A DNA stretch of 47,337 nt, taken from the NCBI GenBank assembly GCA_020636545.1, contig JACJXS010000017.1, positions 1 through 47,337 of the forward strand, given 5' to 3'. Made by a program: the position numbers and the translations under genes. The notes under the pieces were generated by a model. It did no database searches. It worked only from the letters and a program-made list of their open reading frames with translations, and was not told the DNA's origin. The stretch comes from Chitinophagales bacterium. Lineage in GTDB: Bacteria; Bacteroidota; Bacteroidia; Chitinophagales; JADIYW01. Below, piece by piece: positions 8,303 to 16,537 of this stretch (position 1 is the stretch's first letter; every line of letters starts with the position of its first letter).

Positions 8303-9661
8303 ATGAATTTAATACAAGTATTCTATCTTTTCCTTGGACTGTCATTGTTGATTATTCTACACGAATTTGGGCATTATCTTCCAGCAAAATTATTTAAAAC
8401 CAGAGTTAGAAAATTTTACTTATTTTTTGATTTCTTATTCCCTTTCAGCAAAGTATTGCCATTTTCTATTTTTAAGAAAAAAATAGGAGATACGGAATAT
8501 GGCTTAGGTTGGTTTCCATTCGGTGGATATGTAGATATTGCTGGAATGGTAGATGAAACAACCTCTGCAGAAGATTTGGAACAAGATGATACGCCAAAAG
8601 AAAATCAATTCCGTTTTAAACCAGCTTGGCAACGACTGATTATTATGGTTGGTGGTGTAACAGTGAATATGGTTTTGGCGATGGTCATTTATGCTGGATT
8701 GTTTGGCGTTTATGGCGAAGAATATTTACCAAATAAATCCATAAAAAATGGAATTATGGTCGTAGATTCTATTGCTTACGATTTAGGGTTGCAAGATGGT
8801 GATAAATTAGTTGCTTTAGATGGCAAACCAATCGAGCGTTTTGATAATTTTCAAAAAGATATGTTGTTTGACCAAGCTAAGAAATTAGAAATTGAACGAA
8901 ATGGCGAGAAGATTACATTGGATATTTCAAGAGAATTTTTGGGCGGCTTAATCCAAAAGAAGAAAATGCAAATTATTTTGCCTGCATTTCCTTTTATTGT
9001 AGATAGTGTATTAGCTGGTAAGCCAGCAGCGGCGGCAGATTTTCAAAAAGATGATAAAATATTGAGTGTAAATCAAGTTCCTACTCCAAAATATAGCGAT
9101 GCATCTAAAGAAATTAGTAAGTATCCAAATCAAGAAATTACTATACAGGTGGAAAGAAATGGACAAGCAAAAGACCTAAAAGTAACACCAGATAGTACTG
9201 CAAAAGTTGGCATTTCCCCAAGTTTAGATTTCAAAAAATTATATCAAACAGAAACGATACATTATGGATTTTTTGGGGCAATTGCAAGAGGCATCAAAGA
9301 ACCATTTTCAAAATTAGGCGATTATTGGAATAGTATGAAGTTAATGGCATTGCCTAAAGTTGAAATTAAAGATAATTTAGGTGGTTTTTATTCTATGGGT
9401 AAAATTATGCCAGCAACTTGGGATTGGAGAGCATTTTGGACAATAACTGCATTCATTTCTGTAATCTTAGCGTTTATGAATATTTTACCAATTCCTATGT
9501 TAGATGGTGGATATATTGTGTTTTTATTCTATGAAATGATTGTAGGCAAACCATTGCCTGAAAAAGTACAGAATGCTTTGCAATATGTGGGTCTAATGAT
9601 AGTCTTTGGATTATTAATTGTCGCCAACGGAATGGATATTATTCGTGGTATTTTTGGCTAA
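8303..9661 (+). CDS. rseP: RseP-type site-2 intramembrane zinc metalloprotease (M50)
   Basis: Intramembrane protease that cleaves membrane-embedded substrates such as anti-sigma factors or signal-peptide remnants. The first transmembrane helix carries HEFGH (His20, Glu21, His24). The C-terminal NILPIPMLDGG motif supplies the third zinc ligand Asp401. Between them lie membrane spans and periplasmic PDZ-like segments around residues 150-290. The 452-residue length is typical. Which sigma pathway it serves is not shown, as no sigma or anti-sigma gene is adjacent. It has its own promoter and is followed at once by a 20-bp palindrome. Confidence 0.94.
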   Translation: MNLIQVFYLFLGLSLLIILHEFGHYLPAKLFKTRVRKFYLFFDFLFPFSKVLPFSIFKKKIGDTEYGLGWFPFGGYVDIAGMVDETTSAEDLEQDDTPKENQFRFKPAWQRLIIMVGGVTVNMVLAMVIYAGLFGVYGEEYLPNKSIKNGIMVVDSIAYDLGLQDGDKLVALDGKPIERFDNFQKDMLFDQAKKLEIERNGEKITLDISREFLGGLIQKKKMQIILPAFPFIVDSVLAGKPAAAADFQKDDKILSVNQVPTPKYSDASKEISKYPNQEITIQVERNGQAKDLKVTPDSTAKVGISPSLDFKKLYQTETIHYGFFGAIARGIKEPFSKLGDYWNSMKLMALPKVEIKDNLGGFYSMGKIMPATWDWRAFWTITAFISVILAFMNILPIPMLDGGYIVFLFYEMIVGKPLPEKVQNALQYVGLMIVFGLLIVANGMDIIRGIFG

Positions 9662-9664
9662 AAG

Positions 9665-9684
9665 TATTTTGATATATCAAAATA
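9665..9684. repeat. Perfect 20-bp palindrome just after rseP
   Basis: TATTTTGATATATCAAAATA is a perfect inverted repeat with no loop, starting 4 bases after the rseP stop. No T-run follows, so it is a weak terminator candidate. It could be a dimer-protein binding site in front of the tRNA-Leu transcription unit. Confidence 0.6.
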
Positions 9685-9752
9685 TAAAATTACTTTTGCG
9701 GTCAGTTCTTTGATTAAATAGTATTAGCAAAATAGCAACGGATAAAAACGTT

Positions 9753-9760
9753 TATTTTTG
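9753..9760 (+). promoter_or_regulatory. Putative tRNA-Leu promoter, -7 box TATTTTTG
   Basis: Perfect TAnnTTTG 27 bases before the tRNA 5' end. A second perfect box, TACTTTTG at 9691-9698, lies further upstream and may be an alternative promoter. Confidence 0.5.
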
Positions 9761-9787
9761 TTGCACTATTTCTTCATTAATCAGTCA

Positions 9788-9866
9788 GCCGAAGTGGCGG
9801 AATGGTAGACGCGCACGACTCAAACTCGTGTACGAAAGTGTGTGGGTTCGAGTCCCACCTTCGGTA
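9788..9866 (+). tRNA. tRNA-Leu (anticodon CAA)
   Basis: Cloverleaf read by eye. The acceptor arm GCCGAAG pairs with CTTCGGT, with a G-U first pair, and the discriminator base is A. The anticodon stem CACGA/TCGTG encloses loop CTCAAAC, giving anticodon CAA (codon UUG). An extra variable region follows and the T arm GTGGG/CCCAC carries TTCGAGT. CCA is not encoded. The large variable arm fits leucine. Confidence 0.93.
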
Positions 9867-9880
9867 CAAACAACAAAACT

Positions 9881-9918
9881 AAAGCCTTGTAAGTAAACGA
9901 ATTACAAGGCTTTTTTTT
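9881..9918 (+). terminator. Rho-independent terminator after tRNA-Leu
   Basis: AAAGCCTTGTAA (9881-9892) and TTACAAGGCTTT (9902-9913) form a 12-bp perfect stem around a 9-nt loop, ending in a run of eight T (9911-9918). The convergent mvaS gene ends 30 bases further on and could use the same structure in reverse. Confidence 0.9.
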
Positions 9919-9947
9919 GGGTCTATTGTAGAAAGGATAACTAACGT

Positions 9948-11279
9948 TTATCGAATGTAGGTATAATATCTGGCACCCTTTAAATTTGGATTTTCTTTTT
10001 CAATGCTATCCAATACAAATTGATTTGGTTTTTGATGAATGACTGAAGTAATTTGCTTTTTGTGTAATTGCAGATAGGTCTTAAAATCAATTGGAGTACG
10101 GTTTGCTAAACTTTGGAATAAATGCCATTTTGCAACGACAGATTGCCAATTTTTATTGATTTTTCCTTCAAAAACCTTAGCTTTTGAACCGCTGCCATAA
10201 GCAAAGAAACCAACTTTATTTTCAGTAATTGCTTTGCCTTCATCAAAAGCAGTTTGAAAAGTGGAGAGCAATGCCATAAAAATCGAAGCAGTGTACATAT
10301 TCCCAATTTCAGACGAAGCCTTTTGTGAAGTCTCAATTTTTTCTTTGACAAATTCTTGGTATAAATCAGATGATGCCAATTGTTTTAAAGCTTCATTGGG
10401 TTCAATATTAATATCTTTTTCCAAAGCAAAGAGTTCTGTAAGTATTCTTTTACCGTGAAATGCATAAGGCAAATGAAAAATCAAATGTTGCCATTCATCA
10501 AGCATATTTTCAGTAGTTCCAATTCCAGATTTGAAATGATAATAGGCTTCTTTAATTCGCTCTTTAAAGCATTCGTTAGAATATTGTCCATCAAAGATGG
10601 GTTCATCTGTAAATATTTCAAGTGTATCAGGATAATTTTCTGGTGCATTTTTTAAAATACTCTTCTCAAAATATCTTCTAGGCTTAAAAAAATCAAAAAC
10701 ACTTTCTGTTGCAATTCCAAAAGTGCTTTCAATTTCTATTAAATTTGGGGAAGATGAAATCAATAAGGCAACGGCTCCAGCACCTTGTGTATATTCTCCA
10801 CTGCTACCTAATTCGTATTTGGCATAATCTGCAGCAATAACAATTGCCTTTCTATTTGGATGTACTTGTACAAAATCTAAAGCATTTTGCAAGGCATCAA
10901 TTCCGCCAATACAAGCAAATGTCATATCTAAAACATCACAATTTCTAAAGCAATGAACACCATATTTTGTAACTAATTGTTCTTCTACCATCTGAACTGC
11001 ATAAGTACATGTAGGTTTTGCAGCATCTAAAGCACTTTCAGTTCCTAGATAAATTTTTGCAATATCATTAGGATTGATGGCATAATTTTCTATCAAACGG
11101 AATAGAGCATTGGCTGCTAATGTAGCAGTATCTTCATTGCTATTTAAAACTGCCATTTTATTTAAGCCTAAACCTTTTTCTAATTTCAAAGAATCTATGC
11201 CTCTTTCAATTGCCAAATCCTTAATTTCTAAATACAAATCTGGAATAAAGAAATGTGCCGCTTCAATACCTACTTTCAT
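9948..11279 (-). CDS. mvaS: Hydroxymethylglutaryl-CoA synthase
   Basis: Thiolase-fold enzyme that condenses acetyl-CoA with acetoacetyl-CoA to HMG-CoA, the committed precursor of the mevalonate route to isoprenoids. The catalytic residues of the bacterial family are visible: Glu81 in LGTESALDAAK, Cys123 in MTFACIGG as the acyl-accepting nucleophile, and His269 in FHLPYAFHGKR. The 443-residue length is slightly above typical MvaS (about 390), with a longer central region. No other mevalonate gene is in the window. A polyketide beta-branching HMG-CoA synthase is possible but unlikely without PKS genes nearby. It is a single-gene unit between two terminators. Confidence 0.85.
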   Translation of the reverse strand: MKVGIEAAHFFIPDLYLEIKDLAIERGIDSLKLEKGLGLNKMAVLNSNEDTATLAANALFRLIENYAINPNDIAKIYLGTESALDAAKPTCTYAVQMVEEQLVTKYGVHCFRNCDVLDMTFACIGGIDALQNALDFVQVHPNRKAIVIAADYAKYELGSSGEYTQGAGAVALLISSSPNLIEIESTFGIATESVFDFFKPRRYFEKSILKNAPENYPDTLEIFTDEPIFDGQYSNECFKERIKEAYYHFKSGIGTTENMLDEWQHLIFHLPYAFHGKRILTELFALEKDINIEPNEALKQLASSDLYQEFVKEKIETSQKASSEIGNMYTASIFMALLSTFQTAFDEGKAITENKVGFFAYGSGSKAKVFEGKINKNWQSVVAKWHLFQSLANRTPIDFKTYLQLHKKQITSVIHQKPNQFVLDSIEKENPNLKGARYYTYIR

Positions 11280-11375
11280 GTGCTTTGGTTATTTATGTGC
11301 TTACGAAAATAGAACCTTTAGGTTTAAATCAAAGTCAATAAATCTTGAAACTTATAATATTAAATTTCACTACAA

Positions 11376-11417
11376 AAAAAAGAGGCTGTCAAAAATTTTT
11401 TGGACAGCCTCTTTTTT
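11376..11417 (-). terminator. Bidirectional hairpin terminator after the DUF5689 gene
   Basis: GAGGCTGTC (11382-11390) and GACAGCCTC (11403-11411) form a perfect 9-bp GC-rich stem, extended by six A and six T on either side. It lies 17 bases beyond the DUF5689 stop and ends the TonB receptor-lipoprotein transcript. The A/T flanks would also let it work on the other strand. Confidence 0.88.
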
Positions 11418-11434
11418 ATAAAATTGGAATCTAA

Positions 11435-12763
11435 TTATTCTCCTTTAATTACAATATTATCTAAATTATATTGTGTTGTAGATTCAGGAGTTGTTCCATA
11501 ACCTCCAGTATAACGGAAAGCAATATGGACATTAGTACCTACAATAATATTTAAAGCTACTGTCGCTGTTGCAAACGAATTTGTTGCGAGTGGTGCATCA
11601 TCTACCAATAACGTCCAAGTTGCTGAACTTGGGTCTCCACTACCTATGTAATCCGTAGAATATAAAACTTCCATTTTAGTTGTTCCGGATGGTTGATAGA
11701 CGTATCTTCTAAAATTAAGCTCTTCATTTGTAGTTCCATCAAAATTAATTGCAGGTGTAATTAACCAACCGATGTTTAAATCTTGATAACTTTTGTAAGC
11801 GGTAAAACGTGCATTTTTATTAGTTGTTCCAGTTGAGTACCAGTCCTTTGTTCCTGCTGTAGAAAAATTTACCCACCCTGTAATATTGATACTTCCTGTT
11901 CCTACTGCATCAAAATTTTCAGACAAAAGCGTAACAGGTTCAGGACATCTTGGTCCTTCTAATTTTGCATCTGCTTCACTTCTTAATAATAATTGTGGCG
12001 TTGAAACATATTCTGTATAAATGGCTACTAAATCACCATTTCCTTTGCTTACTTTTTTGCCTGCAAAATCTGCAAAACCACTAGTTCTTGCAATAATGGT
12101 ATTGCCATCACAATCTTTGAAAGTAACATTTGCTGCTTGTTGTGTTGCAAAATTTGCATAAGTTTTTGTTGTGTCTCCAGGTACAACTTCAGCATTTTTA
12201 ATTACGATTAATCTATTTTGATAAGAGCTATTTAAGTCATTGATTTTTACCTCTATTGGAGTTACCGTATTTCCAGCTGGTCCTTTAATGATGATTTTGC
12301 TAATCAAAGCACTTGCAATACGTGCAGTTTTGGTAGCATCATCAGGATCAACACCACCGCCTAATTGGATAAGTTTATTGTAATCACCAAGGTATAAACC
12401 TTTACATTTTACATATACTTTTCTACCAACAGGATAGTTTACATAAGAATCACTTTGGTCTAAAGAGATTGAAATACCCGCAGTTCCATCATCAATGACG
12501 ATTTGTTTGTACACATTACCAGTTCTATCATCTGCGACAACAATCCCTTGTATCCAAAGATTATCTGTAACTAATAGAGGAGAGCCCATTGTGGTATATA
12601 AGGCTTTCAACGCTGCAATTGTTGTATTAACACTGTCTTTTTCAGGTGGTTCAGGAATGGTAATTGGTGGCTCATCAAAATTATCTTTTTTACAAGAAGT
12701 TATGGCAGTTACCGAAGTAAAAACCATTAAGGCGAATAAAATTCTAAACATATTTGTTCTCAT
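11435..12763 (-). CDS. DUF5689 lipoprotein with C-terminal choice-of-anchor J-like domain
   Basis: Predicted surface or periplasmic lipoprotein of 442 residues. A short signal peptide ends in a lipobox-like AITSC followed by KKD. Residues about 45-260 match the DUF5689 pattern seen in Bacteroidota, an OB-like region with WIQGIVVADDRTGN and KIIIKGPAG. Residues about 270-442 (LLSENFDAVGTG to YNLDNIVIKGE) look like a choice-of-anchor J/cleaved-adhesin beta-sandwich. ATG 12751 is an equally good start and gives a more usual signal peptide. It follows the TonB receptor by 24 bases, and a terminator closes the pair. It probably captures or holds substrate for that receptor; the ligand is unknown. 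Confidence 0.85.
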   Translation of the reverse strand: MRTNMFRILFALMVFTSVTAITSCKKDNFDEPPITIPEPPEKDSVNTTIAALKALYTTMGSPLLVTDNLWIQGIVVADDRTGNVYKQIVIDDGTAGISISLDQSDSYVNYPVGRKVYVKCKGLYLGDYNKLIQLGGGVDPDDATKTARIASALISKIIIKGPAGNTVTPIEVKINDLNSSYQNRLIVIKNAEVVPGDTTKTYANFATQQAANVTFKDCDGNTIIARTSGFADFAGKKVSKGNGDLVAIYTEYVSTPQLLLRSEADAKLEGPRCPEPVTLLSENFDAVGTGSINITGWVNFSTAGTKDWYSTGTTNKNARFTAYKSYQDLNIGWLITPAINFDGTTNEELNFRRYVYQPSGTTKMEVLYSTDYIGSGDPSSATWTLLVDDAPLATNSFATATVALNIIVGTNVHIAFRYTGGYGTTPESTTQYNLDNIVIKGE

Positions 12764-12787
12764 TATTGATATTTTTTCTTTTTATTA

Positions 12788-15352
12788 TTAATACATTCTC
12801 CAAGCTAAACTGATAAAATAATTGATGCCATAAGCATACGCATATCTATTTTTAAATAGATTTAAGTCTTTGCCGTCCACATCAAATCTTAACTGTTCGA
12901 AAGCTGTAATTTGTGCTTTTTTGTTATTAGTTATATTATTGATGCCGACATTTAAAACTAAATATTGTTCTTTTTTCAAGCCTTTAAACTGATTTTTCAA
13001 TCTCCAAGAATAACCTCCAAATATATCTAAAGTCCAAACGCCTTTTGGATTAATTCTTTCTTGACTTACTATCGAATTCCATAAGTCAGATTTGTAATCG
13101 ACTAAATCAACTGCTTGTGCCGTTCTTCTTGATGGACTAATTTCTGTAAATGATCTATCCACAAAATTTACAGTTGAAGTGATGAACCAATACTTTGGAG
13201 AACGATAGTTCAAACCTAAACTATAAGCTTGTTGTGGTGTTCCTCCGATATAATAATTTTTAGTATAAACAGTATTGTTTGGTAGAATTACTTCTTGTGT
13301 ATTATCTACATAAGTTGTAGTATTCCATCTGCTTGAATAAGTATATTTTCCGATTGAAGCACCTGCAGTCATTCCAAAACCTTTGTAGATATTGGCTTCC
13401 ATGCCTAATTCGCCACCATAATAAGTTTTATCAATATTTTGAATAGAAACATTCACAAAATTATAAACCAACTCATCATAATATCTTAATAAATCTGTAC
13501 CATCATTGACTTTAGTATAAAATGCAGTAGCTTTTAATCGAACTTTTGGGGAATTTAAAACATAGCCTGCTTCAACACTATAAATTTTCTCATTTTGAGG
13601 TTTGTCTATGGTAAAATCTCTAGTTCTAAATGATACGAAAACATTTTCTAACATTGGAGCTTGTGTTTGTACAAATCCATTTGCAAATAAATAGTTTTTA
13701 CCATTGATTTTATATGTTAAACCACCTTTTACACCGTAATTATGGAATGAAAGTGTCTTAGATTTTCCAAATGAATTATTCATAAATAAACCACTTCTAT
13801 AATTTCCTTTTCTCCAATAAGTAGAGTTGGAATATTCGGCAGCAACAAAAATATCTAACTTATTAAAGTGGTGTACCAATTGTCCCCAAACGCCTGTTTT
13901 GTTGTAATATAAATTGACATTGTATTCATATTTATCGCCAACTTTTATTTTTCTATCTGGATTATCTGCATTATTTTGATTTTCTACAGCATCTTTTGGA
14001 AAATTGAATTGTGCAAAACGATTGATGTCCACCCAAAAATCACCACCTAATAAATCTTTCATTTGAGCATAATTTTTGCTCATCATAAATTGATAATTTA
14101 AACCAGCAGTCAATTCAGTATTATCTTTTATGGTTTGGTTATAAACTGTGTTTAAATTAACACGTTGTATTTTTTTTACATCTTGTTTTAAAGCATAAAC
14201 AGAACGACCACTTCCAAATTCAGGATCAACATGGCTTCTATTGGATTCGTATAATTTATCCCATTGAACTTGTAATAAATCAGGATTGTTGCGATACATT
14301 TCTGCTATCAAAGCTTGTTGAACAGGATCGCTGCTATAAGTTGGTAAATTCTTATAATATTGAGGTCTTGGATCTGGTGCATTGTACCAATCTAAACCAG
14401 AAGTAGAATTTTCGCCAAAAGAATAAGACAAAGCAGTTGTTAAATTCTTACTGTCAGATGGTTTCCATTCATGCATCAAATTGATTACAGGCTGGTGTCT
14501 ATAACCTTCTCTTGCATTTCTCTTTTTGCCATCTTGCCAACCCCAATTTGGATTATAATAATTACTACCTGCTAAATCATAAAACTGTTGTTCTACAGGT
14601 GTAGTTTTCCCGTTTTTAGTTGGAGCACCAAATGCAGTTAAAGAAATTGAATTTTTAGCCATTACTTTTTCTATTGAAAGAAAATAAGACAAAGATTGAT
14701 AGTTTGTACCATCAACATAACCTTCTTTAGCTAACCTTCCTGTTAAAGAAGCTGCAAATGCCCAGCCTTTTTTAGTTATACCAGAACCATAAGTAATCAT
14801 CATTCTATTGGTATAAGTTCTGTTTGAAAATGCAGTTGCAACGGAAAGTTGTTTCCTTTGTTTTGAAGCACGTGTATCAATAGAATAAGTACCACCCAAA
14901 GCACCAAAAGTTAAAGGGTTACTTTTTATTCCAATATAATTGGTTCTATTTCTAGTAACATCATTTAGTCCACTCCACAAACTGTAAGCTCCAAATCCAT
15001 TATCAATATAATCTATAGGAGCACCATTCATATAGTTTTCCCAATATTGGCTGTCATAGCCTCTCATTTTAAAACGAGCAAAACTCCAACCAAATGTTGC
15101 AATAGAGAAAAATGGATCTCGAGATGCTCCTAAAATTGAAGATACATTTTGGTCGCCCATGGAAGTTCCACCTAGTTCAGATTCATCTAAAGTAATAACA
15201 GGAATATCCATATTAATGCCTGGATCAGAAATAGTCGTTTTTGTCTTATTGCTTTCATCTTCTGTATCAACAGTTCCTTCAGATTGAGCATTTCCTGTAA
15301 AAGAAAAAGCAAGTACAAAAGCTATTAAAAAAAATAGATTTTTGATATTCAT
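12788..15352 (-). CDS. TonB-dependent outer membrane receptor
   Basis: Outer membrane active transporter energised by TonB-ExbBD. From ATG 15352 the product has 854 residues and opens with a clean signal peptide (LIAFVLAFSFTGNAQ). A longer in-frame form reaching 15400 adds 16 residues before that signal and is unlikely. A plug-like region with FKMRGYDSQYWENYMNGAPI follows without the usual carboxypeptidase-like regulatory domain. Many barrel strands then follow, ending in aromatic-rich FISLAWRMY, typical of an outer membrane C-terminus. It pairs with the DUF5689 lipoprotein and is divergent from a secreted EEP-fold hydrolase 131 bases away. A variant -7 box (TATCTTTA, 15379-15386, minus strand) lies upstream. 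Confidence 0.9.
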   Translation of the reverse strand: MNIKNLFFLIAFVLAFSFTGNAQSEGTVDTEDESNKTKTTISDPGINMDIPVITLDESELGGTSMGDQNVSSILGASRDPFFSIATFGWSFARFKMRGYDSQYWENYMNGAPIDYIDNGFGAYSLWSGLNDVTRNRTNYIGIKSNPLTFGALGGTYSIDTRASKQRKQLSVATAFSNRTYTNRMMITYGSGITKKGWAFAASLTGRLAKEGYVDGTNYQSLSYFLSIEKVMAKNSISLTAFGAPTKNGKTTPVEQQFYDLAGSNYYNPNWGWQDGKKRNAREGYRHQPVINLMHEWKPSDSKNLTTALSYSFGENSTSGLDWYNAPDPRPQYYKNLPTYSSDPVQQALIAEMYRNNPDLLQVQWDKLYESNRSHVDPEFGSGRSVYALKQDVKKIQRVNLNTVYNQTIKDNTELTAGLNYQFMMSKNYAQMKDLLGGDFWVDINRFAQFNFPKDAVENQNNADNPDRKIKVGDKYEYNVNLYYNKTGVWGQLVHHFNKLDIFVAAEYSNSTYWRKGNYRSGLFMNNSFGKSKTLSFHNYGVKGGLTYKINGKNYLFANGFVQTQAPMLENVFVSFRTRDFTIDKPQNEKIYSVEAGYVLNSPKVRLKATAFYTKVNDGTDLLRYYDELVYNFVNVSIQNIDKTYYGGELGMEANIYKGFGMTAGASIGKYTYSSRWNTTTYVDNTQEVILPNNTVYTKNYYIGGTPQQAYSLGLNYRSPKYWFITSTVNFVDRSFTEISPSRRTAQAVDLVDYKSDLWNSIVSQERINPKGVWTLDIFGGYSWRLKNQFKGLKKEQYLVLNVGINNITNNKKAQITAFEQLRFDVDGKDLNLFKNRYAYAYGINYFISLAWRMY

Positions 15353-15483
15353 ATAAATTGGTATTCTTTTTGAGTATATAAAGATAAATGAATTATTCAA
15401 ATATCAAATACTTAAATTGGTATTTTTCTGATTATTTGCTTTTAATCAATAGGGAATAAAAAATTAAATTCTATCTTTAGCTT

Positions 15484-16533
15484 ATGAAAAAATATATTTT
15501 TACATTTTCTTTTTTATGTTCTATTCTTCTTGGAAATGCACAGAATAGCGAAAATCAATATCGTTTAATAGTTGCTGGTTTTTATAATTTGGAGAATTTA
15601 TTTGATACCATTGATGACCCAATTAAGTATGATGAAGAATTTACGCCAAGTGGTGGTTATAGATATAATACAACGATTTATAAAGATAAATTAGGCAGAT
15701 TGTCAGATGTATTATCTCAAATCGGTACAGATGTTTCGCCTGATGGATTAGCATTTTTGGGAACAGCCGAAATTGAAAATGTTGATGTGTTGTTGGATTT
15801 GGTAGCAATGCCTAAACTTGCAAGTAGGAATTACAAACCAATTTGGTACGAAGGTGGAGATGCACGTGGTATTGATTGTGCATTTTTATATAATCCTAAA
15901 TATTTTAAACCTATCTATTCTAAATCAATTCCAATTAATTTGAATCAAGTAGTAAAAGATGGTAAGCCAACCCGTGATGTTTTGTGGGTACGAGGTATAT
16001 TAACAGGAATTGATACGATAGATGTTTTTGTGGGACACTGGCCTTCACGTCGTGGAGGTGAAACATTAACTGCTCCAATGAGAAATTATGTTGCAGAAAC
16101 AATTCGTCATTATGCTGATTCTATTAGAACAATAAATAAAGCGGCAAAAATTTTGGTAATGGGTGATTTGAATGATAATCCAACCGACCCAAGTTTAGTA
16201 AAATATTTAGATGCCGTTGGAAGTAAAGATAAAATGACTGCGGAAAAGTTTTTTAATCCTTTTGTAGAGTTTTATAAAAAAGGATACGGTACCTTGGCAC
16301 ACAATGATGCTTGGGGTTTATTTGACCAAATTATTCTTTCAAACGGTTGGATGAATGCCAAACAAGATGGTTGGTTTTATCAAAATGCACATATTTTTAA
16401 GAAAGATTTTATGGTTCAGAAAACTGGAAAATATAAAGGTTATCCAAAAAGAACTTGGAATTTTTCTGAATATAATTATGGTTATTCCGATCACTTCCCA
16501 ACTTATATTCAGTTATTGCAAAGGGTACAATAG
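15484..16533 (+). CDS. Secreted endonuclease/exonuclease/phosphatase family hydrolase
   Basis: Metal-dependent phosphodiesterase or nuclease fold related to DNase I and sphingomyelinase, 349 residues, with a signal peptide ending in LLGNAQ. EEP motifs appear in order: FYNLENLFD; TAEIEN with the metal-binding Glu; VGHWPSRRGG; GDLNDNPTDPS with Asp and Asn; and the C-terminal YSDHFPTY, whose Asp-His is catalytic. It is therefore probably active. Substrate could be extracellular DNA, RNA or a phosphodiester. It is transcribed away from the TonB receptor-DUF5689 pair, an association that suggests joint uptake of breakdown products. The upstream box TATCTTTA ends 4 bases before ATG. Confidence 0.88.
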   Translation: MKKYIFTFSFLCSILLGNAQNSENQYRLIVAGFYNLENLFDTIDDPIKYDEEFTPSGGYRYNTTIYKDKLGRLSDVLSQIGTDVSPDGLAFLGTAEIENVDVLLDLVAMPKLASRNYKPIWYEGGDARGIDCAFLYNPKYFKPIYSKSIPINLNQVVKDGKPTRDVLWVRGILTGIDTIDVFVGHWPSRRGGETLTAPMRNYVAETIRHYADSIRTINKAAKILVMGDLNDNPTDPSLVKYLDAVGSKDKMTAEKFFNPFVEFYKKGYGTLAHNDAWGLFDQIILSNGWMNAKQDGWFYQNAHIFKKDFMVQKTGKYKGYPKRTWNFSEYNYGYSDHFPTYIQLLQRVQ

Positions 16534-16537
16534 TTTA

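Noticed and set aside
15353..15400. Longer N-terminus for the TonB receptor
   Set aside because: It would place 16 extra residues before a complete signal peptide; ATG 15352 fits better.
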